From: Posidonia oceanica
Lineage: Eukaryota > Streptophyta > Magnoliopsida > Alismatales > Posidoniaceae
Length of the DNA stretch: 64,000 nt
Assembly: GCA_037176725.1 (NCBI GenBank)
Contig: JAZBRS010000057.1
Location: 83,225,501 to 83,289,500 of the forward strand
Reading direction: 5' to 3'
A program made the position numbers and the translations under genes. Shown piece by piece: positions 47,690 through 58,830 of the stretch. The notes beneath the pieces were generated by a model that was not told the DNA's origin, did not search any database, and saw nothing but the letters and a program-made list of their open reading frames with translations. Position 1 is the stretch's first letter, and each line of letters begins with the position of its first letter.

Positions 47690-48600
47690 AGACTTTGGGG
47701 TGATTTTTCAGAAAATTGGGGACTTAAATGCAATTTTTGAAAGGATGGGGGTCTAAATGCAAAGGTTTTGAAAAGTTTGGGGCTTTTATGCAAGGATTTT
47801 GAAAAAAGGAGGGTCTGCATGCAATTTTACAAAAGACAGGGTTTAAAATGCAATTTTCCAAGATGAGCATACATCAGGACAAACTTTGAAACCATGTGGC
47901 AGTTTAGAATGCAATTTTGAAATCATTAGGGTCCAAAATGCAATTTTTCCAGCAAAACAGGGGTCTAGTGGGTCTGGGAATGCAAATGAGGGACTTATAT
48001 GCAATTTTTCAAACATGTGGGGGCTAAAATGCAATTTTATAAGCAAAATATGCATTTAAATGATTTTTATAAGCATGCAGATGACCTATGTGCAATTTTC
48101 AGATTATGCAGGGTCAAAAATGCAATTTTATAAGCAAAATATGCATTTAAATGACTACTGTGCATTGAGGAAGGACCTATATGCAAAATCCAAAAAACAT
48201 GGGGGAAATAATGCAACGCAGCAAGCAAAAATTGAAAAATAAAAGCTAAGTTAACAGGACAGAGGATTAAATGGCAATTATAGAAAACAGTAAGGACCTA
48301 AAATGCAATTTTATATGGCAAACTTAGTGCATTAAATCAAATTAAACAGCTGCAGGATTAAAATGCAATAATCAAAAGCTGGAGGGCCAAAATCAAATTT
48401 ATTACTGAAGGAAAGCACAGTAAAAGGGACTGATATGCAAATAAATAGAACTACATATTTTTCATGCAATTTTATATGGTTTTAATTCAGAAATAAACAG
48501 ATTTAATCAGATGAAGGACCTGAGAGTAATAAAGCAAGAACTGAGACCAATAATGCAATATGTGGTAAAATAGCATAGATAGCAAAAAATAAAGGCACAG
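47690..48600. repeat. TTGCAT microrepeat domain in D
   Basis: Reverse-orientation units around AAAATGCAATTTT with 40-60-bp spacing, the counterpart of 39700-40640. Confidence 0.75.
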
Positions 48601-51600
48601 TGAAATGGCCGACGGCCATGGACACTGTAGCAAAAGCTTCCAGTGTCCATGAACGCCGGACAGGGAGGCTGGAGCTGCGCAGACCGGCGGGAAGGCTTCA
48701 CCTGGACCTGATGAAGCTCGGGCGACGTCCGGCGAGGTTCGACGCTGGCTGGAGCGAACCGGAGAAGTCACCGGAGGTCTGTAGACCTTCTCAGGCGCAG
48801 TCCGGGCAGACGAGGCGGCGTCGGTGCGGTCTGAAGGCTGGAGCATGCTTCTGGGGCCCGTGCGGAGCGGAGACAGCTGCTGGAGCGACGTTCTGCTGAC
48901 CGGAGCGGCGAGACGAGCTCGAAGCTCGCCGGAGAAGATGATGCTGACCCAGCGTTGACTCGGCGCAGGAGAGAGAGAGATCCCAGAATGATAGGCGGAA
49001 AAGCAAGAGAGGAGGGAGATTAATCTACTGGTGAAGGAAGATACCTGATTCGCCGGCTGGAGCGTCCTCCCGACGTGGGTGCCTTTTGCAGAGGCCGGCA
49101 AGCTTGGTCCAGCTGTTGCAGGCGTCGTCCGCTGCTCGCGAGGATCGGAGTTGCTTCTGTGGAGCCCTCCGGTGCTTCTCAGACGCCTGGACGCAAGCTC
49201 TGAAGACCGGAGACAGGATCGAGATTTTTTGGGTGTACTGAGGCAGCCGGAGACGGGGGGAGGTGTTCGCTGCTCCTCAGGCCGAATGGGAGCTGCCGGG
49301 GACTTCTGGAGGTCAGGTGATGTTGTCTGGACGGTTGAATTGGGTCGCGGGGGCCTGTAGGTGGAGTTTGCAGGTGGGGTGATCTTCTGGCAGAGGAAGG
49401 TCACAGGTGTTTGTTGTGGGGGTCTTGGCCTGTGAGGGGGGAGAAGGCTGGGGTTCAGGTGGCCTGAGATGGTGGTGTTCTGGCGGTTTGCTGGGAGAAG
49501 TTTGGGTGGTTTTAGGGCTCAGTAGAGGTGGCAATTTTGGAAGGAGTGGCATTGGGTTGCTGTTGAAAATTTTGGGTGAATGAGGGTGATTTCAGGGATG
49601 GCTCTGGTCGTGGAAGGAAGGGAAGGAATGCTGGGATTCTGGGTGGATTTGGGGGATGAATTGAAGGAAGTTTGAGGACTGATGGAGGCTCTGATGTGGT
49701 CGGGAAAGAAGAGGGGGAAGAGCTGGTTCTTGCAGTGGAAAGAGGAAGGGATTTGGGCGCTGGGAATTCTCTGGATTCCTTTGCTCTCTCTCGGACGACA
49801 AAAGGGCGTGGAAGGAGGAGAAGACCGGAGGTTTTTAAGCAAAGGAGGAAGCTGCTGGGCGTGCTGTGGATTTTGAAATCCCACCGGCGCCAAACACTGC
49901 AGCTGATGGAGAGGCGGTCGGCGAGAAGACGGGCAGTAAATGCCTTCCCGGAAGATCCGCAGAGAGCAGAGAGAGGAGAGGCGGACTGGTGCTGAGGTGA
50001 TCGGGAGGGAGAAGCGAAGTTAAATTTTAAAGAAGATTGCGGGAAGGAGAAGAAGAAGTTGAAGAGGGAGAAGAAGAAGAAGGAGGGAAGAGGAGGGTGG
50101 AAGGCGTGGGCCGGGCCGCGAGCTGAAAAAAGAAAGAAAAAGAAAGAAGGAAGGTGGGAACGGGCCGGACTGGGCCCAGCAGGAGAAAAGAAAAGAAAAA
50201 GAATAGGAAGAAAGGGAGAAAGAGGGGGGAAAAAAGAGGAGAAATAAATTAGATAAAAATAAAATAAAATAGATAAAGTTATTAGAGTGATTGTATTTTA
50301 AGTTAGGACCTTGATTAAATTTTTTAATGATTGTTTTTGGTTGGTTAATCAGGTTTAGAGGGATTTTGGGTTTGATTAGGGTTTTACGGGTTTTCTTTGT
50401 TTTTGATCTGTTTTTTATTTTGATTAAATGTTTGTCAAGCCTTTTAAGTTATTTTTTCATTATGTTTTTTCTTGTTAAGTACTTGGGATGTTAATTAGGA
50501 TTTTTTTAAAGTTTGTTTTTTAGATTAATTAGAGTGAGTTTTGGCTTTTGATTTTAGTCTTTTAGGATTCTTCTTAAGTCTTCTTTGAATTATATTTTTG
50601 ATCTTATGTTTGTTAAGTTCTCTTGATGTTTTTTAGTTAAGTTTCTCTTATTTAATTAAGTGTTTTTAAGTCTTTAGTTGTTTCTCTCTTTTTTTTTAGT
50701 TAAGTTTTTAAATTGCTCCTCTTAGATTTGTTAAGTTAAGTTTTTCATTAATTATTTGTCTTAGTGTCTTTAATTGTTTTACTTCTTCTTAGGGTTTGCT
50801 TTTGATTATTTTTGATAGGGTCTTCACTTTTGGTTGGTTTTGATTGCATTTTAGTTTTTTCCTTGATTTTACAGCATTATCTTTTGGTTTGTTTTGCATT
50901 TTTTAGCTTGCATTCTTGGTTTTCCATTTTAGCTAGATTTAGTTAGGTTTAGGTTTTTAATTGTTTGCTTAATATTTTTAATTATTTTTCTTAGGGTTTC
51001 GGTTTGTTTTCATTTTGTTTTAAAGTTTTTAGAGGTTGTTAAGGATTTTTTAGGGACTTAGTAAAAGAAAGAAAAAGAAAAGGAGAAGGAAGAAGAAAAG
51101 AGAAAAAAGGAGGAATAAAAGGGAAAGAGAGGAGTTTAAAGAAAATAATTTTTTGAAAGTCAAGGAAATTGCTAAAAATAAGATAAAAATAGGAAAAAGA
51201 TTGAGAAGAGATAGATGCACAAGGGGGGCCCACAGCCAGGTAAGAAAAAAGGAGAGAAGGGGATGAAAAGAAGGAGGATAATTAGGAGAGAGAGAGGAGA
51301 GAGAAAAGGATAATCCAGGAGAGAGAAAACGATAATTTGGGTAAATGGAGGGTTTAAAGGTTTTGAAAAGGGGTGAAAATTGGGGAATGTGTTGCCTAGG
51401 GTTTCTAGTGTTGGTTCTAGGGCTTTGGTTTAGTTTTGAGAAGGTTTTGAAAGGGTTTTGAGGTGTAGAAAAAGGGTAGTTTTACCTAGGTTTTCTAGGG
51501 TTTTTGGGAATGGTTTCGGGTTGAAAATTTCTAAGTGTTTGGGTAGGTTTGCTAAGTTGGGAGTGATGGGTTTTCCTATGGTTTTTGGGTAAGTTTTGGG

Positions 51601-53027
51601 TTTGGGAAATAGGTGTAGGCTTAGGTCAAGTTTAGACTTGATTTGAAGAGAAAGATGAAAAAGGTTGTGGTAGTTTTGACCTAGGTTTAGATCCAGAAGT
51701 CACCAGAAGGTCCCAATTGGTTCAAGCCTGTCAAAATGGGGTGTCAACAGCGAGGATGGAACGGCGAAGAAGGCTCGGAAACGTACATCTAATAGCATGG
51801 GGAGCAAGTATAGGCCACCATGAGTCTCAGGGATGGGTTGCTTACCTAGATGTGCGTTTGGGGGAGGTTGCCGACGTCGACTCACGGTGGCGGAGTTGCT
51901 GTGGACGTTGCGGCGGTTGGGCACGGCGGAGGAGGCTTCGGCGGAGCTAGGCATGCTCGTGGGACGTCAAGGAATGTCCTGATGGAGCTCGGGGGAATGT
52001 AGGCTCGGCTCTGGAGAGTTGGGTTGTAGAGGTGGTCGGAGGGTGCTTTGTGGGTTTTCCGGCTAAGTATGGGTTGCATGGGCAGTGGGGAGGCCGGAGG
52101 AAGGTGCTGGTGGTTATGCTGAGGTCGTGGGGTGCTGAGCTAGTGCTCTGAGGGCTGCGAAGTGCTCTGTGGTGGGATGGAAGCCAAAGAAAAAAATCAG
52201 AGGATAATGGAAGAGGAGAGAGAGAGAAAATGGAGGAGAAGCCACCCGGCCTTGGGGATGGCAAATGCCATTATTATATATGGGTGTCGAGTGCTGGGAG
52301 CCGTCGATGTGGATCTTAGATCCCAAATCGATAGCCAAGAGGAGAGGGTGGCAGGGAGGAGGTTAGACGTGGGTGTTAGCTAATGGAGGTGGTGTAGGAG
52401 GTGAGGTGGTGATTGGCTGAAGGAGGAGAAGGTTAGACGTGGTGTTGGCTGGTGTGTGTGTCGGTTGTGGAGGGAAATGTGGGTGCATAGGTGGTCTGAA
52501 AGTGGGTTGCACAAGGTGTGGGGTGAAGCTTGGGTGTTGAAGTGGTGATATTGTGAGATTGGGTGGTCTGCAGTGAGGAGGGCTGTGTGTGCATTGAGAG
52601 TGAAGGTGCACAGGTGGTGTAGTGCAATGGTGGGTGAGTGCTGAGGTGTGGGTTGCAATGTGGGTGAAGGTGCACAAGTGGTGTAGTGAATTGGTGCTCT
52701 ACTGTGATTGTGCATGGAGAGAAAAAGGACTTAGGTTGGTTGAGGAGGGAAATCAAAAAAGATAAGAAGGAATGGTTGGGTCGGACCAAAAGGCTGAATG
52801 GGTTGAGGCTTTAGCAAATAAAAAGAGAAAAAAAAAGCAAGAGGGTTTGTTAAGGCAGTAGTGGGTTTGAAAATAGAAGAGAAAGATTAAAAGGAGGGCT
52901 GAATGGGTTAGCTTGGAAAATAAAGAGAAATAAAAGGTGAGAGGACTGAATTTAGGCAGTGCATGGGTTTGAGAATAGAAGAGAAAAATTAAAGGGAGGC
53001 TTTGGACCAAGTGGGCTAAAGTGTAGT

Positions 53028-53245
53028 GTAGGGTTTAGGGTTTTGGTGTTGGAAGAGGGTTTAGGGTTTTGGTGTTGTGTAGGGTTTAGGGTTTAGGTGT
53101 TGGAAGAGGGTTTAGGGTTTAGGTGTTGTGTAGGGTTTAGGGTTTAGGTGTTGTGAAAGGGGCTTAGGGTTTTGGTGTTGTGTAGGGGTTTAGGGTTTAG
53201 GTGTTGTGAAAGGGGCTTAGGTTTTAGGAAGGGTTTAGGGTTTTG
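53028..53245. repeat. TTTAGGG-rich array at the start of LTR E
   Basis: About seven units of 25-35 bp containing GGGTTTAGGGTTT followed by TGGTGTTG or AGGTGTTG. It resembles plant telomere repeat but is irregular and lies inside the LTR. Confidence 0.8.
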
Positions 53246-53687
53246 CTTTAAAAAAGGGAGTTGAGTTTTAGTTTTGGGATTTGAGTTTTAGTTTTGGGAT
53301 TTGAGTTTTAGTTTTTGAGACTACCCGAGAAGAGCCATTAATTGGGAGTCAAAATGGGGTGTCTACACATGTAGGACACCCTGCATTACACACACATAGG
53401 GGTAATTTGCACTTAGGCCCCCGCTTAGATCACTTTTTCTGACCCTTGAGCCATCTAACTTGAAACCTGAATAACTTTTGATCGAACCGTTGGATCTTCA
53501 CGATCCAACTATCCAGGTCTTCCTAGTTGAATGATCTCTCGTTCTAACCAAAGTTATTTCAGATCAGGCCTCAGATCTTCAAGATAAGTTCATCTGAATC
53601 ACTGCATATCACTTATTGTCTACCACTTGCACTGCATGCCTTGTTTTCGCATCCTGTTTTCTTGTGCATGTAGATTAGGGTTTTCTG

Positions 53688-54000
53688 TCCTTTGTTTTCT
53701 TTCCCCTTTGCTTGTTTTATACTTGCATCGTGTGATTTTACTTGGCTTTTCTGCCCTTGTTTTCTTTCCCCTTTGCTTGTTTTCACACTTGCATTGCGTG
53801 GCTTTAATCGATGTTTTGTTTCTTACTTACATCGCCTGTTTTCCGCCCTTTGTTTTCTTTTCCCTTTGCTTGTTTTCACACTTGCATTGTGTGGCTTTAA
53901 TTGATGTTTTGTTTCTTACTTGCATCGCCTGATTTTCTACCCTCGTTTTGCTTCCCCATTTGCTTGTTGCACACTTGCATTGCATGGTTTTTGCTTGGTG
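53688..54000. repeat. About 107-bp tandem repeat in F LTR
   Basis: Three to four copies of a unit with CCCTTTGCTTGTTTTCACAC, then TTGCATTG, TGGCTTTAATCGATG and TTTTGTTTCTTAC. The first copy is shortened. Confidence 0.8.
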
Positions 54001-54310
54001 TTTTGTTTTATCGCCTACATTTGCATTAGAGCAGTGATGCTTATTGTCTGGAGTTCTTACGAACCAGGGCACGCCCCGTTTGGAACACTGATAGGGCTAC
54101 TGAGCACATAGGCTGCATGTTTACTTTCCATCGCACATCATGGCTCTTTGAGCACACATTTGAGTATGTAATTAAAGCATACATGGCATTTAGGCATTTA
54201 AGGTATGTTTAGAGCATTCATAGCATGGCATAACATTCCTCGCCCCTCAGGCACGCAGTTAAGGCAAGCATTGTCGATAATCCTGCATATGTGAGCTAGA
54301 TTAGCCTAGA

Positions 54311-54370
54311 AAGACTGATTCCGGACATATCGGGGGTGCCTAACACCTTCCCCGTGCGTAACAGGAGTCC
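54311..54370 (+). promoter_or_regulatory. Conserved Tat LTR block (copy in F)
   Basis: GGGGTGCCTAACACCTTCCC then GTAACAGGAGTCC, about 290 bp before the LTR end. Confidence 0.7.
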
Positions 54371-54508
54371 TTTCCCTTTCTCTGGCCCGCAGTGACCATT
54401 TTGCCCTCGTCCTTGGCACGAGTCATGCATTTTGCATAGCATTGCATCCATTTGCATGTTTTCATGCATTTCCTTTGTTTTCCTTATCTCTCGACTTAAT
54501 AGACTAGG

Positions 54509-54517
54509 TGGCGACTC
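54509..54517 (+). other. PBS-like motif inside LTR F
   Basis: TGGCGACTC preceded by AATAGACTAGG, 105 bp before the LTR end and 107 bp before the true PBS. Confidence 0.7.
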
Positions 54518-54623
54518 TGTTTTTGCTTTATCTTTTGTTTTCCTCTTCGCGGCTCTTATAGTGACACCTCTCTCCTCTCGGGCCCCTCGTCGGTTTGGGA
54601 TTTTCGAGATGGGATCGCTACAG

Positions 54624-54641
54624 TGGCGACTCCGCTGGGGA
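54624..54641 (+). other. Element F primer binding site (tRNA-Arg)
   Basis: TGGCGACTCCGCTGGGGA, identical to that of element A, one base after the LTR end. Confidence 0.88.
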
Positions 54642-55761
54642 TTTCAGACTCCGGCTTTCGTTTATGGCTTTCTCGCTTGTTTGGATTTCGCATTTGCTTG
54701 CCTTATGCCCTTTGCCTTGCTTTTGCTTGCCTTATGCCCTTTACCATGCTTTGTTTGCTCGCCTTTTGCATGTTTACTTGCTTCATTGCTTACATTATTC
54801 TTGTTTGCTTTGTTTATGCTTTATACATGCCTTTTGAGTGGTAATTGCTTTGTTTTACACAGTTGCTATGCCACTACACATGTACATGCCATGCATACTT
54901 GCTTTTTGACATGATAAGTGTTTTCTTTTCACTATCATGTCCACAAACACATGCACATGCCATGCACATGCCTTTTACCTTGTTGTGTGATTGTTTGCAT
55001 GCCATGGCTTTCTGTTTCCTTTCCCTTCATGCTTTTGCTATGTTTAGGATATTAGAAACCTGTTTGCTCCCCTCTAGCTTAATTTAAAAACAACAATAAA
55101 GCCAATATTTAAACTTTAAGCAAAACTAAAGCCAAACTTGCAATTTTCCCCCTTGGTTAATAAAATGCAAGTAAAACACTCTAATGCATATCGCATGTTT
55201 GATCATACTAGAAAACATGCATCTTCTCCTCTGAGTCCACCTATCAGTCCGAGAATGACAGTTCCGGTCTTTTGTTTCTGACGCTTTGGCGTGGCGCAAG
55301 TCGGTCGGTCTGTCCCTCTTGTCTGGGGTCGTGTCGGTGTTAGTAGAGGGTACAACCCATGCTTTGGTAGGGCCGAGGCTCCTAAAGCACCACTCGTTCA
55401 CTACCTGAGCTTTGGCCAGGATCTAGAACGGTGACCTTACTTTCTAACCTGGAGTTAATAAATCCCATACCCATGAGTGAGTCCTAGTAGGCTACCTACT
55501 CAGGACATGCATGGTGAGAGAGCGCATATTAGGGCATTCATATTTGCACGCATGCCATTCATGCCACTCCTAATAACTCTTTTTGCGTACATACTTTAAC
55601 GCGCTTGTTGTTTTGCAGGTAGGTGCGGGTCTCTCAGCTTGGATCTCGAGCATCCCTCCTCTTTGTCTCCGGGCTATCTATCGCCTCCGACAATAGCTCG
55701 CCTTAGGTCTCGTGTCCCTGCTTTCAGCCACAAACTTGTTCACACTCGCTCGCTGTCCGTT
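54642..55761 (+). other. Element F leader
   Basis: Non-coding. 54660-55000 is rich in TTGCTT/TGCCTT repeats. 55205-55520 is the block conserved with element A (cctatcagtccgag, tagagggtacaaccc, gagctttggccagg). The frame just before the gag ATG stays open from 55639 but lacks an ATG. Confidence 0.65.
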
Positions 55762-58240
55762 ATGGCCCAGCATACCAGCGAGCCTTCTTCCTCTTTGGCG
55801 TCGGAGGAGATACTGACTTCGGTCCCTCCTTCCCTTGCTTTGACATCTACCGTCTCTTCGCCCCTTTTGGTGCAGGAGACTTCCCAGCCCCTCTATTTGG
55901 GACAAGGGCAGACCTCAGTCGATTTGGAGCTTGTCACCGAGTCAACCGTGGTGACCGCCACTCAGGCTCCAGGAGCGTCACCTTCTGTTCCATCCTAGGG
56001 CCTTCCCATTTCGGGAATTCAGCCTTCTACGGCTGCCTTTTGTGTAGGATCTACTCCTATTGCTTCCTTGGTTTCTGTGCCCCCTTTGGCGAACACTCCT
56101 TTGCGTCCCGGCTCGTCGGTCGACGAGTTCCCTGCCTTGCAAGCACGACGTTTGTTGGCTAAGGCTGATAGGCTGCGAGGTATGGCCTTTGCACTCAACC
56201 CGATTGCAGCTCATTCTTCCCGTCCAACCCCTGAGGTTCCGGTGCAGCCCATTATAACTCTGTAGGCTCACCACACTGCACTTCCGCCCTCATCACCGCT
56301 CTAGTTCCTCACAGCTTCGGCAATACGGGCACTTTATTTGCCTCCTACATCTGCACAACACTTTGCATAGCATGCTACTCCATCATTTGGTGGCCAGTCT
56401 TTTGAATTGGCAAGAGCACAGCACCCATATAACCCGTTGCCTGGCACCATGCCAGTGCAACAGCTGCTGCCTCCACGCACTGCACCTTACACTACACAGC
56501 ATGCCTTTTACTCATCACCTTTGCATCAAAATATTCAGGCTCCGGCATACATATCATCGCACTTTACACCCTCGCACGGGTATGCTGGCCCTCACGCTAC
56601 GACACCAAGTGGTGTGATGGTGGATCCGGAGGAGCGCTTTCGCGTGACCCACACAGCATACGCTGTCCCTGCCTCTGCTGCACAACCATTGCCAACAGCA
56701 ACTTCAGATGCCTACCTCGCCAGGTTGGATAATCTAGAAAGAGCACTTCGTCAAGTGCAAGGCACGGACCGCCAGTCCTACTGATTTCGGGACCTCTGTC
56801 TCTTTCCAGAGGCGACACTCCTAGCGATATTCCACATCTTGGAATTCGAAAAGTACAACGGTAGAGGTTGCCCTATTTCGCATTTGAAGGCATACTGTGG
56901 AGACCTTCCTCAGCTTCAGGCTGACGATAGGCTCCTGATCTGCCTATTCCAGAAGAGTCTGACCGGCCCCACGCTCAAGTGGTTCACTTCCCTTGACATG
57001 GCCGCAATTCAAACTTGGAAGGACCTTTCCTAGGTTTTCCTTGATCAGTATTCTTTCAACCTCGACTTGATCCCCAAGCGAGAGGATCTTGTCGCCATTC
57101 GGCAGAGGCCCCACGAGCCATTCGGGGAGTATGTCGGTCGCTGGTGTTCCGTAGCCGCCCAGGTCAGAGATAGACCCTCCCCCAAGGAATCTATCGACAT
57201 GATCATCAAGGGGGCGTAGCCAGCGACTGGAGCCCTACTATCCATCCAACCAGTCACTAGTCTTGCATCACTGATTTGATTTGACGCCTGCCTGGACAGC
57301 ACACTGCGAAGTGGGCATTTCCTCGCACTTGCTGCAATAGCTGGGTAGATCGACAACAACTCCAACAACAATCGCCGCGGCGGCACCCACAACAGAGACT
57401 CCGCTCCCGACTACTCCGAACTGCACACCGTCGCATATGTCGAGCCTCCTGCAGAGCCTGCCATTGTAGCGAGTCAGTCAAACTCTTTTCTGCTAGAGTA
57501 CACACATAGTTTTGCACACACTGCCACAGTCGAGCCCATGCATTACGTCGCACCCGCTTGACAAAGGCTCCAAGCAGGACAGAGACGACCTCATCGAGCC
57601 GAGAGTGCTTACACCCCTCTAGCCGAACCACTGAGTGTTATCTTCCCCTAGGTTGAGTCACACCTGAGACTCCTGGCTATCCGTCCATCACCGAATCCCC
57701 CTCCGTAGTGGCATAACACAGATCAGTTCTGCAGTTTCCATCAGGCCATGGGGCATTCGACGGATAACTGCTTCACTTTACGGTATGCCATTCAGGGCTT
57801 GATCAACCGCAAGGTCATCAGCGTTGTCGCGCAGGAGGCAGCACATGCACTGACACTTGCACACGCACTTGCACCAGCACTTGCACAACTTAGTGTAGCC
57901 GGTCCTTCCTCTTCCGAGCTTGCAGGCTACGAAGATGTCAGAACCTCGGCGGTCTTCTCCCTCACTCCAGTCTTCTCTGAGTCCAGCTACGCCCTGATGG
58001 ATCCTTCTGATCTCATCGGCGCAATCTCCTATGCTCACCTTTCCCAGTTCGCTCAGGGGATGCTCGGAGACGCAATGGAAGCATCACCAACAAGTCCGAT
58101 CGCAGCTCCATCCAGGTCTGTATTTCCTTCAACCCTAGTAGCTCTAGTGCTCCCTACACTACCATTTGCAGCCCTAGTGCTTCCTGCACTGCCGACAGCA
58201 CCAGCAACATATGAGCGGACCCAGCACCTCCATCCTGAGG
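55762..58240 (+). pseudogene. Element F gag (Tat-type), one frame with 12 stops
   Basis: Starts MAQHTSEPSSSLASEE. Long Pro/Ser-rich N-terminal half, then MVDPEERF, ALRQVQGTDRQSY, capsid (HILEFEKYNGRGCPISHL, FQKSLTGPTLKWFTSLD, FLDQYSFNLDLIPKRED, EPFGEYVGRW), and zinc knuckle CSFHQAMGHSTDNC near 57738. The whole 2.5 kb keeps a single frame; it is broken only by twelve nonsense codons, nine TAG and three TGA, no TAA. The end is uncertain: similarity to the A region stops near YALMDPSDLIGAIS and the frame runs on to 58464 through low-complexity sequence. Confidence 0.85.
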
Positions 58241-58329
58241 TTGCTGACAGGTACGTCCCTCTTACTTTCTCCTTTATTTCTTGCTTTGTCTTTTCGTTTC
58301 TTTTCGTTTTGTTTTGCGTTTTCTCGCCA

Positions 58330-58830
58330 TGTCAGAAAGCCCATAAAAAATACAAAACATATGAAAAACCCAAAAAACATGCATTTTCATTTTCTGCATG
58401 TACATTCAATTTTCCTGTAGCCTGGAAAACCAAGAAAAAAAATCAAAAAAATAAAAAATACTAAAAACAAACAAAAACATGTTTCTGCTTTCCTTCCTGT
58501 TTTTTTGATTTTATGTTTCCATAAAACAAAAACCCATAAAAAGTACAAAACCAATGAAAAATCCAAAAACATGCATTCTTTCCCTCGCATGCATATATCC
58601 ATCTCCTGCATGTACAGATCATTTCATACTTTCTGAAAAAGACAAAAGCATCAAAAAAAAATCAAAAAATCAAGAAACAATGAAAAAACATGCTTTCCTT
58701 TCCGCTGGTATTCCCTTTTTTATGTTTTCTTAAAACAGAAAAGTCATAAAAAATACAAAACACATGGAAAAAACCGAAAACATGCTTGTTCCCTTCCTAA
58801 AATACAAAAAACCTAGAAAAATTTTTATAA
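58330..58830. repeat. About 200-bp A-rich repeats after F gag
   Basis: Three copies (from about 58339, 58530 and 58741) of cataaaaaatacaaaacac, atggaaaaaac and aaaaacatgc. No coding content. Confidence 0.75.

Larger units (their letters stand above)
45842..51749 (-). mobile_element. D: Tat-type solo LTR inside E
   Basis: Minus-strand LTR, sense TGTTGACACCCCATTTTGAC at 51749 to GGGATTACTACA at 45842 (5908 bp), flanked by gcgag at 45837-45841 and 51750-51754. Same family as C along its length, in the opposite orientation. No gene, PBS or PPT inside. Reversed order: PBS-like motif, Tat block, minisatellite, TTGCAT domain, GC-rich stretch (48600-50050), T-rich stretch (50240-51060). Confidence 0.87.
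43831..53367 (-). mobile_element. E: Tat-type LTR with duplicated end, containing D
   Basis: Minus-strand LTR, sense start TGTAGACACCCC at 53367, sense end GACGGTTACA at 43831, flanked by catgt at 43826-43830 and 53368-53372. Net of D it is about 3.6 kb. The sense 3' end is unusual: the LTR appears to end at 44041, is followed by a 6-nt spacer and a PBS-like sequence, and then the terminal part of the LTR is repeated to 43831. Apart from that no internal retroelement sequence, so it behaves as a solo LTR with a chimeric end. Confidence 0.8.
53368..54622 (+). repeat. F 5' LTR, segment 3 (LTR end)
   Basis: Continues F after E (first five bases are the target copy catgt), ending GGGATCGCTACA one base before the PBS. 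Contains the Tat block (54311-54370), the PBS-like motif (54509-54517) and a 107-bp tandem array (53688-54000). Confidence 0.85.

Noticed and set aside
53028..53245. True interstitial telomere
   Set aside because: Units are irregular (25-35 bp) and lie within an LTR bounded by a target duplication.
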